Below, in pieces: positions 22,059 through 34,001 of a DNA stretch of 64,000 bases; the first letter of the stretch is position 1, and every line of letters starts with the position of its first letter. The notes beneath the pieces were generated by a model. That model had not been told where the DNA came from and made no database searches. It saw only the letters and a program-made list of their open reading frames with translations. The stretch is from Adineta ricciae (taxonomy: Eukaryota; Rotifera; Eurotatoria; Adinetida; Adinetidae): NCBI GenBank assembly GCA_905250025.1, contig CAJNOJ010000041.1, forward strand, positions 487,908 to 551,907, written 5' to 3'. The position numbers and the translations under genes were made by a program.

Positions 22059-22965
22059 TTAGGCTTCGCCTTCACAGGATAATGTTGCTTTGAGTGGCGC
22101 TTTCTTATTTGTAATAGGTGGAAGAATAGTAGAGAATTTCATTGTTGATCGCGACGCGACGATTTTAGTCGTTGCGATATTTTCATTCGGAGTAGCAAAC
22201 AAATACCGTTGCTGTTTTGGTAATGTTTGTCTATCTATTGGCTGTGATGGTGATGAACGTTGACCAATATATAAAGTTTTTGTTCTCTCATGGTTCGAAT
22301 TCGTTCGATTAGTAACCGATGATGAACGTGTGTGACTGATAACATGTCGCTGGTCATCGATATTTTTAAATGCTTTGGGTTTATTCGGTAAAATCAGTTG
22401 ACCGAGACGTATACAATGACATATATGTTCTTGTTTATCGCGAGCGGAATAACGACTGTTTCGTGTGCTTGATGCTGAACGCTGCTTATACAATTCTAAT
22501 GCTTGTTTTTGTTCAAGAATTTGCAAACGATTTCTGTAATCATTAACAAGTTTCTCTTTTTCTTCTACAATTCGATTTAGAGTTTTCACTCGATTTCGAC
22601 TTCGTAACAATTCATTCTCTAATTGCTCAATAGTAGAATGCGCTTTGTCTAAAAGATAACAAATCGGTATGTCGAAGACACTTGAAAACAGTTCGAACTC
22701 ACTTTGGTTATATGCATTAACCTCCGTGTTATTCAGGGTGAATTGAAACGTAAGATCTGAATGTGAGAGAAAAGAAGACTGTAGGCGAAATTCATTTGAT
22801 TAAAACATTACCGTTGTACTTTCGTTGCCATTTATTTAATTCTTGATGAAGATCGGCTAATGTTGCTGAATGTTGGTTCTGAAGAAATTCGATCGATTTC
22901 TCTGCACGTAGAAGACATTGTGCGAGATTATTTGTATCCATTGACGGATATGTAATGTCAGACAT
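22059..22965 (-). CDS. CCDC92: CCDC92-domain coiled-coil protein
   Basis: CCDC92 is a coiled-coil protein reported at the centriole-cilium interface. Reading the minus strand, exon 1 starts MSDITYPSMDTNNLAQCLL and continues RAEKSIEFLQNQHSATLADL HQELNKWQRKYN. A short second exon gives DLTFQFTLNNTEVN, and the main exon (22650 to 22059) carries a coiled coil (ENELLRSRNRVKTLNRIVEE) followed by a basic Ser/Thr-rich tail. The order LxxAxKxxxFLQxxHxxTLxxLHxE ... DLTFxxT matches the CCDC92 domain of vertebrates. The protein is about 280 residues; the C-terminal half is unlike the vertebrate protein. It starts 0.9 kb from, and diverges from, ODAD2, another ciliary gene, with X-box-like motifs between them. 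Confidence 0.8.
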
Positions 22966-23589
22966 CGATAAAATCTGTGAGAAAGAGGCAACTATGTCTA
23001 AACTCGAACAATAAATCAACAACAAAACACATAGAAAAGCAAACTAATGATAAAAAAACAGAATCTGCCAAATGTTCGAAAGAATGTTACATACATCTAA
23101 TAAATGTGCGTTATATCACGTATTATATTCGAGAGAGAATTCAACTATCTTAAACATTATTCGCGATTCAATCGGAAAGTTCGTTTTGAGTCGAAGAAAT
23201 CTGATCAAAGCGTTTCGATTTACAACTGTTCAGTCGTTTACTGATGTTTAACGATTGAGAAAAAAGTCTTTGATGTGATTCATGATGGCATCGACGGACT
23301 TGTTGACCTTGTATGCGCCCATGAAATCGATTGATTATTTAGCAAGGTGAAACTATCAGGTAGTAACTTCATCACTTGATACTTTAACAGATCAAATGAG
23401 AAACCATTCACTGTTTATTCAAATGCAATGTTTTTCTTTATGACGAAGCGAGAAGATCGCCTTTCTTGATCTCGTTCGTTTTTTTTATCAGAAGATAACT
23501 ATGTTTCAACGAAGATATATCGATATGAATTGTATGTATTGTCTATTTGAAGTAGTGACACTATTCATTTACATCTATACTTACTCTCC

Positions 23590-23602
23590 GTTGCTTGGCA
23601 AC
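23590..23602. promoter_or_regulatory. X-box-like RFX site 1
   Basis: GTTGCTTGGCAAC fits the degenerate RFX consensus RYYNYY-N(1-3)-RRNRAC with a one-base spacer and has near-perfect dyad symmetry. It lies about 290 bases before the ODAD2 start and about 625 before CCDC92. RFX factors are known drivers of ciliary genes in animals. Confidence 0.5.
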
Positions 23603-23767
23603 AGCGGAAATGAAGTAAAGTGCATTACTGCTAAGAGTTACCTCGCAAAACACATAAAGTTTCGAGTAGAAACGGAAATGGAAGAATTAGTAACCCACTT
23701 GAACATTTTTCTCGTTGGAATTATAGGAAAAAATATCAATTTCATTGTTTGAAGTCAGAGAAGTCAA

Positions 23768-23780
23768 GTTGCCTAGTGAC
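23768..23780. promoter_or_regulatory. X-box-like RFX site 2
   Basis: GTTGCCTAGTGAC also fits RYYNYY-N-RRNRAC, with a weaker right half. It is about 100 bases upstream of the ODAD2 start codon, a common distance for X-boxes. Confidence 0.45.
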
Positions 23781-23878
23781 ACTACAAGCAAGGGTGAATT
23801 GATGGTGTCAGGTTCTCTTCAGACGAGTAACAACAAGCAATTTAGACTGCAAAATCAACAGAAAGGAAAAAAGAAACA

Positions 23879-26587
23879 ATGTCATCGATAGCAGCCGCAG
23901 GTAACAATTGATTTTCTAGTGTTTTTGTTTGTAACATAAGATGTTTTTAACAGATAATTCCAATGCCAATAAAAGCCGATCGAAACTCTTGTTATCCTCA
24001 CGCGATTGGGATACACTAGTTACAGAGTATGATGATTTTCTGCCTTGTTTTTCAATAAATGACCTTGGTTGTATTTCTCTCTCTCTCTCATAAAATTAGT
24101 CGAAGTAAATTACGAAAGGAGAATACCACTTTATCACGCGGTGGTATTTCTGAACGGCGAGTCCACACTCGCGTTGGCACTTATCATACCGATCGCAGTC
24201 GACGTGGTGTATATGGAAATTCTGAACTAGGCGAATCGAGTGAAGATGATGATGAACAAGATGATCAGTTATTAGATCGTGCGCGACAAGATCAAACTGA
24301 TTTACCATCGGAATATTGGCAAATTCAACGATTAGTCAAATATCTAAAAGGAGGAAATCCAACGGCAACCGTCATTGCGTTGTCGTCAATTCGAGATTTC
24401 AATTTGTCAATGGATATATGTCAACTAGCTATACGAGATGCCGGTGGACTGGAAGTGCTTGCGAATTTACTGGAAACCGACAATTTGGATTGCAAAGTAG
24501 GTCCATCCATAAGATGTTTCGAAAGATTCTGATGGAAGATTTTTTTGTTTTAGATCGGCTCATTACATATTCTAAAAGAGATTTCGAAAAATCCGACGAT
24601 TCGAAGAAATATCGCAGACCTTGGCGGATTGCAAACGATGATCGCATTACTCGACGAACCAGAAAAAGAATTGAAGTGTCTTGCTGCTGAAAATATTGGT
24701 AAGATTCGTATTGAAGAAGATTATACGCGAATTGAACTAATTTTAGCACATGTGGCTAAGTTCAAACGTGCTCGAAAAGTTGTTCGACAGAACGGTGGAA
24801 TCAAACGTTTAGTAAGAATTGTCATTCTGATGAGCATCATTAGTTCTCAAATGTAAATCTAGGTTGGTCTCCTAGAAACGGCTTCTCCGAATGCGCACGG
24901 ATCAATGACGCATTATTCGCAAAATGACATCGCCAAGAATGTCGAAGTCGCTCGTGCAGGTGCATTAGCACTTTGGAGTTTAAGTCGATCTGATCGGAAC
25001 AAACAAGCAATGGAACGCGCCGGTGTGATTCCTCTTTTGGCAAAATTACTTAAAAGTTCCAATGAAACGATGCTCATACCCGTCGGCGGTATTATTGAAG
25101 AATGTGCTGTTGATGTAAAGTTTATACTCTGGATTCTGTTCATAAGAAAATTGCAGCAAATGGTTATACTTTTCTTCTAGCCTGTGTATCGAATAGCCAT
25201 ACGAGGAATGATTCCTGATCTAGTGAAAAATCTACAGAGTAGCAATGCTGAACTGCAGAAACATTGTGCCAGTGCGATTTTCAAGGTAAAGTAGAAAATT
25301 GCTTTACTTATTGCTATACGATTGATCTCTAGTGTGCCGAAGATAGAGAAATACGTGCTTTAGTACGCAAACATATGGGGCTTCGTCTCTTACACGATCT
25401 TCTACAGCAAACAGACAATAAAGCATTGCTGGCAGCAGCAACAGGTGCGATTTGGAAGTGTGCGATATCTCGCGAGGTGAGATTTCATCTCTCATCTTAA
25501 GCGTAACTATTTCCCTTCTGATCGATTAGAATATTGCTCAATTTCAACAATTCCGCACCTTGGATACTCTGGTACAAATGCTGAACAACCAACCCGAAGA
25601 AGTCCTAGTGAATGTCGTTGGCGCTATAGCTGAATGTGCTAAGGAAGCCGACAATCGAACTTTAATTCGAAAAGCAAATGGAATTTCCTTCTTAGTCAAT
25701 TTATTAACTGGAACAAATCAAGGTTTACTGGTCAATACATGTCATGCACTACGACAGTGTAGTGAAGAGCCTGAAAGCATTGTGTAAAAAGAGAGCTCTT
25801 GGTTGTTGTAAGCGGCACTATTGTATTGACATTTAGAATGATTGATCGTTTGGACGGTGTTCGCTTGTTATGGTCGTTGTTGAAAAACCCCAATCCTCGA
25901 GTACAAGCGGCAGCATCATGGGCGATATCTCCATGTGTTAAAAATATCAAAGATTCTGGTGAAATGGTTCGAAGTTTCGTCGGTGGTCTTGAACTGATCG
26001 TATCGCTATTGAAATCAAAGGATGTCGAAGTACTCGCCAGCGTTTGTGCGGCCATTGCTGAAATTGCGAGAGATGAAGAGAATCTCGCCGTTATTACCGA
26101 TCACGGCGTTGTTAAACTTCTATCGAATTTGGTGACACGAGTACGAAGACTAGTTTGACATTAGATTCATATGAAAGATTTGTTTGTCTCACAGAATGAA
26201 GATATTCTTCGACGTTACTTGGCCGAAGCCATAGCCGAATGCTGTAAATGGGGAAATAATCGTCAAACTTTTGGTGACAACGAAGCCGTTGCGCCGCTGG
26301 TCAAATATTTGAAATCATCCGATACGAACGTTCATCGATCAACCGCGAAAGCGTTACATCAGCTATCGAAGAATCCAATGAATTGCGTTACAATGCACGA
26401 GGCTGGCGTTGTACGAGTATGTTTGTGAAAATGAGAAGTCTCGAGCAGTGCAGATCTATTCCTTTCATTTTAGTTATTAATGGAAATGGTCGGTTCGAAA
26501 GACGAAGTTCTCCAAGAAAATGCTGCGATTTGCATTTCATACATTCGTCGCTTAGCTTTGGCAAATGAGAAATCACGAAACGGTTGA
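23879..26587 (+). CDS. ODAD2: Outer dynein arm docking complex subunit 2 (ARMC4)
   Basis: ODAD2 anchors outer dynein arms to axonemal doublets in motile cilia. The start MSSIAAA is followed by a phase-0 intron at 23900, then [20 protein letters not shown], an acidic stretch ([12 protein letters not shown]) and about a dozen armadillo repeats up to the stop at 26585. Diagnostic segments include [73 protein letters not shown] and [14 protein letters not shown]. Around twelve short introns interrupt it. The region before the repeats is only about 100 residues, much shorter than in vertebrate ARMC4 (over 1000 residues in all), so this is a compact version. It pairs divergently with CCDC92 and is followed by a sperm/cilium SHIPPO gene. 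Confidence 0.92.
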
Positions 26588-27718
26588 AAAACAATCAAAT
26601 GTCGACTTTTTTGATCCATTGACTTTAATAAATCTTTTTCTTTTCTAAACGATCGAAAGATAAGCTTCATATTTGAATATATACTTAAAAATCTCATGGA
26701 GAAAATGTAAATCAATTAATAATCGCAGGCGAATACACTGAAAAGTCTTTTAACTGAAGGTCGCTCTAGGATAAATAGTATCACAATCGTCTCAACAAGG
26801 TTATGTCCTTCGTTATTAAAATAACAAATTCAATAATTATCATATTTCGCCGAGGATTCGTTGAGAACATTCATTAGATGGTTTTCTACATGTTCGCGTT
26901 TGTTTTTAGAAACACATCAGTGAGGTGAAACGGACCGCATTCTGACGAGCACTTTAAGCTGAGAGAGAAAATTTACATTTTCACAATAAAAAAATATTTC
27001 TATTTACATTTATAGTCATTTGACTTTCTTGACGTCGATCATGACACAACTATTGCAGTTGTTTCGTGCGTATAAAAAGAAAAATAGTCAGAAGGAATCA
27101 AGTTAAAAAATTGACAACCATAACAACAATAACAACCGTAAAAGAAGGAGAATTTTTCTTCTCCGTCTCGTTCCCTCTTTCTCTCTCTCGTTTTTTTTTA
27201 CATTGTCAAATAAACATGAAGTAGCAATAGACCACACAATTAATCCATTGGCTTTTGGGAAGAAAGACTTTGTCAACAGTAAGGAAGCCATAAGAACACG
27301 AAGCAATAGAGCGCTACTGATGCATGCGTATGTTTTATTGATTGATTTTGAAAATTTTGTTCTTCTTCTCTCTCCTCTCCTCCCCTCATCTCTCTCCATC
27401 TCTGTGTCTCTCTCTGCATTCGACATCTGATGTGAAGTGAAGAGAAGAGAAGTAGTAAAAGAAAATTGAGAGTCAGAAAGTTTTTCCATTAATCGATTGT
27501 TGTCACGGACGTCAAGGCGCTTACTGTCTGTTGTCGATATCCGTTGGCAACAAACGAAACAGAAGTAAAATCGAGTTGATATATTAATCATTCATGTTGA
27601 AGAGAATGTATGTGTAGAAAAACAGTTTCATTCGTATGGATTTTAAATCGCCTGAGTTTCTATTGATATCGGGTGAAGTTTTGTGAACCGAACGTTTCTT
27701 CTAGATTCAGTCAGAACA
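26588..27718. other. Spacer upstream of the SHIPPO-repeat gene
   Basis: Includes a long pyrimidine-rich tract (27360-27420, TCTC/CCTC) and, near 27548, GTTGGCAAC. The latter contains a GGCAAC X-box half-site about 170 bases before the next start codon. The 162-codon minus-strand ORF here is compositionally biased and not accepted. Confidence 0.4.
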
Positions 27719-28661
27719 ATGGTGTGGACAGAGACTAAACCACGCGGTCCGATTTCGGCCATGCATTCAACGCCGGGTCCGGTGTATCTCTTGCCAGGTT
27801 TAGTCGGAAATAACTTTCATGATCCACGATCAGTTCATAACAAACAACCAGCGTATTCATTTGGTCTCAGACATGGAAAGTATAAAGATGACTCTTCGCC
27901 TGGACCATGTTACTTCCCCAATCCGAGAATATCTCGGACTGGTAAAGATGGTTCGCCACAATATTCTCTCTACTCGCGACGTGGTGATCTGAAAGGCGAT
28001 CGTTGTCCTGGTAAGAAAGCGCGATTTATTTCGTTCGCAAAGCAGTACTGCCTTCTTCTATAGGACCCGGTGCCTATAAACCTGAGGATAAAGGACCAAT
28101 GAAGACTGCCTTTCAATCACCGCCTGCCTTTACTTTTGGCACTCGTCATAAGGCATATGGACTTGATAATACACCTGGTATGATCGCCGTTTTTCTTCCC
28201 AATGAACATACATCGAGTTTTTCGTCTTTGTTTTTAGCACCGAATGCTTATGGTTTACCAGGAATGCTTGGTAAAACCGTACAAAGTGCCAAGAAGCAAG
28301 CACCTGTCTATTCCATGACTGGACGTAGCAAACGAGGCGGTTTCGATGAAGATTTGCAGCGAACACCTGGCCCTGGTAAACATCAGTTTTCTTTTCTCAA
28401 AGAAAAGAACTCCACCCAATCTCTTTCTTTCTTTGTTCAGGTGCTTACAACGTAACTAAGCCGGGTATATATAAACAAGAACCACCACATTATAGCATGA
28501 TAGCACGAAATGAAATGCCCGGTGATTCGACACGGAAACCAGGACCGGGCAAATATTCGCCCGAAAAAGTTTGGCTTCATAAACAACAAGCACCTGGCTA
28601 TTCATTCGGCATTCGTCATTCTATGTACGAAGCACCATTGATTGTTGAAGTCAAAGAATGA
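27719..28661 (+). CDS. ODF3: SHIPPO-repeat protein, ODF3/CIMAP family
   Basis: ODF3/CIMAP proteins lie along microtubules of sperm tails and cilia. The ATG at 27719 gives MVWTETKPRGPISAMHSTPG. Six SHIPPO-type Pro-Gly-Pro repeats follow: STPGPVY, SSPGPCY, RCPGPGAY, NTPAPNAY, RTPGPGAY and RKPGPGKY, with the alternating PAYSFGLRH / PAFTFGTRH / GYSFGIRH segments typical of the family. Three introns (about 28011-28063, 28180-28238 and 28377-28440) each interrupt a repeat at or next to the PGP core in phase 1. The protein is about 255 residues, the usual ODF3 length. A GTG at 27683 in the same frame is not used as start. It continues the ciliary run that begins with CCDC92. Confidence 0.88.
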
Positions 28662-29526
28662 AACGAGTTGATCATTTCTCTTCTTGTACGCTCACGTTTT
28701 CTTCTTTGAACTAGACAAAAAAGAGATTTTCATCTTCATTTTTTTGCTTGTACTATGTTTCGCTTTCGTTTTCTCTTTTCTTATTTGAATTCATACTTTA
28801 ACGATCGATGATCTGATGTTTGCAAATTGTGTACGAACAGCAGAATTTCTTGTGGAAAGAGAAGAGTGTAAACAGAAGATTTATATGTCTCGAACATTCT
28901 TTCGCATGTCGTATAAAACTAATAGTCTTGTTAAACATGAGAATGAAATTAATTATAGAAGCAGCTAACCTTGAAAGAAACATAATTCGATACTCATCCA
29001 AGTAAATCAGTGGTTTCCTTTGATTATTAAAAAAAGAAGGTTCTTTGTCGCTTAGAAGTCAACAGGAAAAAGAAGTTTCGATTTGTGTTTATTTTACTCG
29101 AAAAGAGATCTCTGTTCGCTAACATTGTCAACGAGATTTGATCTGAGTACATATTTACACCCAAGCGAATTTGTTGTGGTGTTCGAAACGAACAGATCTG
29201 CTAAGAGAACATTTCTTTTCGATCGAATGAAAAGAAAATATGTACATAATTCGATATTTTTGTTGTTGATTTGACAAAAAAAGACTTTAATGATCGTTTT
29301 CATCTTGTCAACTCTTAAAAATTTTCTGTCAACTCAGGACAAATGAGTCGAACATTTTTAGAATACATCTGTATTCTAATAAGGTAATAAAGAAAAGAAA
29401 ATATTTTATTTTGTCCTAACAATCGCATAACATGCTCCCCCGAAAATAAATACATAGAAACGAAAAGAAACAAATTAGTAGGAAAGACGTAGAAAACATC
29501 AGGGACATAGCATTATGATAACTTCT
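28662..29526. other. Spacer between convergent genes
   Basis: The 3' flanks of the SHIPPO gene and of the ENTPD gene meet here. AT-rich. Overlapping short ORFs on both strands (28798-29303) have no family resemblance. No gene accepted. Confidence 0.4.
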
Positions 29527-32065
29527 TCAAATGCCTCTCAGACGTCCATTATATGACGACGCTGATGTTTTTCCGTTGTTATACGACGAGTCATCGATAA
29601 CAATTGATGTCAGTAGTGAATAACGTTGATTGAAATTACTACTTGATGATGACGAATGAAGACCAGTTCGTCGGAAGAGAACAGATCTAATCTTGGCACG
29701 GATCATTTGCCGATAGAAAATCATTATACATAAGAATAACATGACACACATCAAGATGATCATAGCAGTCGAATCTGTATGTGATTGTCGATAATGTATT
29801 GTTCGTTTAACTTGATTGATTGCTCTAGAGTAGAAACATAATGTATTCTCAAAACTAATTCAGTTGATTTTGCGACAAACCTCAATGGAAGAAAACGCGT
29901 TTTATAAAGAATTGCTCCTAATGTCCATTGAACGTCGTTGTTATTTACCAATGAAGCTGAACGTAAACGTTGGTAGTTTACCGGAAATCTGAGACCATCA
30001 TGAAGAAATGCATACAACCAAGCAGATTTAAAGCATTGTAATCTAAATAGAAGGCTTAAATGATGACAATCAAAAACAACGACCTTACAATAAACGATTC
30101 AGATCAGCTTTAGGAAATTGTTTATTGTTATACCATTGTCGAATATCACTCCAGTTGGAATTACAATAATTCTGAGAAAAAATGAAACATTATTTAAGGT
30201 TTGCCGCTATTTGTCATCACTTACGATTGATGCATTCAAAAATGACAGTCGACCGTATGGACCACCCATCTTCAGAATATCTTCAAGAAACAATTCAAAC
30301 TCTTATTTAATATTTTTGATTTCATTTCTTATTCAAACCTTCCATCGTGTACCAAAACTCCGAAAACCCATAGAAATCTTGTGAATCATAATTGATAGTC
30401 GGCTGATAGATTCCATTCAATGAACATGGCTTTCGTTTGCATGTTGCGTTTAAATTCAATAATGTGACTAAATGTTTCGCACAACTAGTGAAATCTCCTT
30501 CACCAATCATTGTTATCGTTTTATTATCGCGTGTGTAGTTCGCTGAGTAACCTCGAGGTAGACAATCAGCATTATCGATTAGAATGTGTGATGATGTTGA
30601 TGCTGAAGATCTGAAATAGTCAAAATACTTAACAATAACGCGTCTTGGTCAAATCGAACTGATTTACTTGAGGGACAAGGATATAATACGATCGATGTAC
30701 TTATCAAACGCTTTATTAGCTCCGTAACCGAGATACGTGGTGACATAGATTTTATATTTAAACATTTCTTGATGTTCATCGTAACCTAAAGAAAATTCCG
30801 CTACTTCTTCACCTTCCATCGGTATCTATAAACAAAATGGATAAGATGCTTTTCGCAAGTCAATCGTCGAAACTTACATCAGGGGAGACTTCGACTAGAA
30901 TAGAACAAGAAAACCAATTAGAAGACTATCACATTGGAGCGTTTCCTTACAAGCTATTTGTGCTGATGCACCACCCATATCAAGAATACCGACAGTGGAC
31001 GGTCGTTTTGTCGAAACAGATATCGATTTTCCGTCGCTGACTGATACTAAATATTCAATAAGCGAAAAATGATAATCAACGACCTGAATTCCTTACTTGA
31101 TTCAGCGGTATTATTATTTTGAAAGCGTCCGAGAACATAATTGATAGCTATCCAACTGTAGATTCCTTCTAATTTACCTGGAATAACTTGAATATGAGTT
31201 TTTTCGAGTTGAAAATGATAATCTCGAACAATATCATTGAAGAGATCTTCAAGTAACTTTTGTTGCCGTCTGAAAACGGCACAATTCGTCTAATTATTAA
31301 AACGTCTCCATTAATTAGACTTACTCTTTGTTTAAAAACCGAAGACCAGCTGTAGCAAGGATATACACTAGATCACAAAGAACATCAAAATCATCAACTC
31401 AATATACATACATACATGGAGTGTCGCGATGTTTATCTGGCGGCACAGTTGTTGCAGCAAAATCTGAATAAACTCATGAATAAATCATCAATTTCGACAA
31501 CAAAGCCACTCACCGACTAATGGTTTGAGGTATTCGGTCGCATTCTCTGGTGTATCGGCCATGGATGAAAGACCTAACGAAACAAAAATCACTTCATTTT
31601 TTCCAATAAATAAAAACTTAAGTTAAAAACCTGGCTCGAGTTTCTTCACAACTGGTCTACCATGACTGTCGAGTAGCTGTTTTATCTGTAACAATTCATT
31701 TTCTCGTCCCGAATGCTCTGGCCAAACGTAGATATAAAGTCTCGAGCCGCTACTTCCACAATCAATCACGATTCCATAATGCAAATTCGGATCTTTATTG
31801 CCGATTCTTTTTGGTACATAAACACCGCCAGCATCACCGCGTTTGAGTATTTCTTGAGTTTTAATTAGAGATTTACTATCGATACTTTCAATCGCAGTAG
31901 AATTAGCCTATGAACATCAATAATACACATGAAATTCTAGGAGACAATCCAAATTTGCAAACATACACGACTTAGCATTAACCAGACGATAAAACAGCTG
32001 AATAGGAATGCTATCGTCATCACCAAATAACCCGGATTGCATGAATGTAGCTTCAACGACGTCAT
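29527..32065 (-). CDS. ENTPD4: Ectonucleoside triphosphate diphosphohydrolase, Golgi/lysosomal ENTPD4/7 type
   Basis: These membrane enzymes hydrolyse UDP and other nucleotides in the lumen of Golgi, lysosome or endosome. The start (MTSLKLHSCNPGYLVM, with an in-frame stop just upstream) leads into a membrane anchor, TIAFLFSCFIVWLML. Apyrase-conserved regions follow in order: VIDCGSSGSRLYIYVW (ACR1), LYILATAGLRFL (ACR2), EGIYSWIAINYVLG (ACR3) and VGILDMGGASAQIAFEV (ACR4). The ENTPD4/7 segment YVTTYLGYGANKAFDKY comes next, then EGDFTSC. A second membrane helix lies near 29700 (MIILMCVMLFLCIMIFY), followed by a Ser-rich cytosolic tail. Introns are 45-60 bases; one exon, 30894-30878, is only 17 bases and is needed to keep frame. 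Two membrane anchors plus the ACR set support the family; isoform 4 versus 7 is not resolved. Confidence 0.9.
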
Positions 32066-32744
32066 CCATCAGCGCATCTACAACAAACTATCTGGTGGAA
32101 AAATTCTCTTCCGAATTTAATATTTTTCAAATGTGAAAACAATACCATCCTGACATACAAATTGTGATGCATGCCAAAAACATGTTTGTATATTTTTCTT
32201 TTTCTCTTTTTAAACTGTGTGATAATTAGATAAGACCGACAACCAATCAGAATATTACGAAAGTTCCCTTCCAGAATATGCATATCGAGAGGTCTGCACT
32301 AGACACGACTTCGACAATGATAAATGATAATTGTTCTCAATCAATAACGCAAGATGATTGTTTAGGTTTAGTTCAAAAGATGAAATTAAAATAGTTTTCA
32401 TTCACGTTTTCGTCCAATTCGAAATAAATGGGCAGATATTTACCTGTAATCGCGATATTCATCTTTGAAATTAATTAATCAATCTATAGCACATGCAGGA
32501 GACCCGTTTTTTCGAGCATGACTAAATGATTCACATAAATGAGTTGTTACGTATTCGTAAAAGTTTTTTCCTATACACAATTTTCCAGTACAATTCCATT
32601 CCATCACGTTTTTTTCTTTCTTTATTGTCATAAAATAGATTCAAAACGAAAGTTCCAATTTCTATTTAACTTCCCAATTCTATATACAAAAAAAAAAATA
32701 AGACCTCTGTAATTTACACGAAAGACAGATTCTACGAAGAATAT

Positions 32745-33626
32745 CTATGTGCGTTTTCGACATTCCAAACACAAAAATACAGGCAAAGAAAAGCAACCAA
32801 TAATCAAAAGTGTTGGAATGCCAATCGCAACTAAAGCGATCAATGCTCCGATGACAATCGGACTGGTTAAAATTATACTTCCAAAAATTGAGCCTCGCAC
32901 AAGCCAGCGTAGCAATGGACGATCTGGCCAAAGTTTGTACTTACAACCAAATATCGAATATTTCGCATCGTGACCTATATAAAACGGCAAGCGCATGCGA
33001 CCACCACAGCGATAACAGAATTTCGAATTGCATTTCATACACAGCATATGATCACAGCCATCGATCTTCTCGATATAAATCGAACATTTCGGACAACGTT
33101 GAGCATTTCGTTGATTTTTATTATCAGGACGACGTGCTCGCGCCCATACATCGACATGAGTATGATTTTCCTTGAATTGTCGACAGGTTTCATTGGCGTG
33201 TGAGGGTGCATAGCATGACCAACACCAATCCTTGCCACATTGTTCACAGTGTACCCATCGTCCAGATGATCGTCGGGATCGTTTACCGTACTTTTTCCGA
33301 TGCTGCTCGTCGATAACAGTGATGTAATTACAATGCGGGCATAGCTTAATGCACGTATTCTGCTGTTCTGATAGATCTTGTGCTAAAATACGTTGATACC
33401 GTTCTCGTAGATGGACAGGCAGTTCGCTATTATATAAAATCGTGGAAGAGTTCATCTGTTCGGAGCATGCTGGACATTCGATATGAACTTTGCCGTTGTT
33501 GATATTGGTCATTGTATGAGTTACAATACAAATGGAACACAGTTTTATTGAGCAACATGGCATTTGTTTGAGATCACTGAGCAGAAAACTATCACAGCAA
33601 ATCGGACAATCTTGTACGGCGTTCAT
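32745..33626 (-). CDS. RNF217: RING-between-RING E3 ubiquitin ligase, RNF217 type, intronless
   Basis: RBR ligases pass ubiquitin through a catalytic Cys in RING2. The single 293-codon frame has RING1 (CPICCDSFLLSDLKQMPCC through CPACSEQM), an IBR (LCPHCNYITVI to WVHCEQCGKDWCWSC) and RING2 (CPKCSIYIEKIDGCDHMLC). The Cys of DGCDHM is the expected catalytic residue. After RING2, GGRMRLPFYIGHDAKYSIFG CKYKLWPDRPLLRWLVRGS matches the distinctive region of RNF217. One or two C-terminal membrane helices follow (IILTSPIVIGALIALVAIG, TLLIIGCFSLPVFL). The N-terminus begins directly at RING1, shorter than the vertebrate protein. It is intronless although neighbouring genes are spliced. Confidence 0.9.
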   Translation of the reverse strand: MNAVQDCPICCDSFLLSDLKQMPCCSIKLCSICIVTHTMTNINNGKVHIECPACSEQMNSSTILYNSELPVHLRERYQRILAQDLSEQQNTCIKLCPHCNYITVIDEQHRKKYGKRSRRSSGRWVHCEQCGKDWCWSCYAPSHANETCRQFKENHTHVDVWARARRPDNKNQRNAQRCPKCSIYIEKIDGCDHMLCMKCNSKFCYRCGGRMRLPFYIGHDAKYSIFGCKYKLWPDRPLLRWLVRGSIFGSIILTSPIVIGALIALVAIGIPTLLIIGCFSLPVFLCLECRKRT

Positions 33627-34001
33627 CGATGGCGGGATCTTGGCGAAACTTGTTGTGTGAACATTTCTAAATAGGAAAGATCTATCAATAGATCATCTTA
33701 TCACAAAAGATTTCATTACAATTGAGCATATCTTTTCTATTTGAAGAATTGCTGAAAGAACTAATACTCCACAGTTTCACTTCATCAGATAAAGAGGAAA
33801 TCTTAATTAAAATTTCTATGTTTATTCTTCTTTACGTGTCGATTGGAAGAAGAAGAAAAAAAACTCCATATCTTCACTTGCAAGTATTCTATTTGACCAT
33901 GATCTTAGAGAGTAAAAAAGAAAACTAGTCTTATGACATGTTTATTCCATCGACATATGACGTCAGACCTTCGACACTATGATAATTAATCCTCTTTGCA
34001 G

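Noticed and set aside
27103..27591. 162-codon minus-strand ORF
   Set aside because: Biased Arg/Leu/Ser composition produced by the pyrimidine tract on the other strand; no domain and no splice context.
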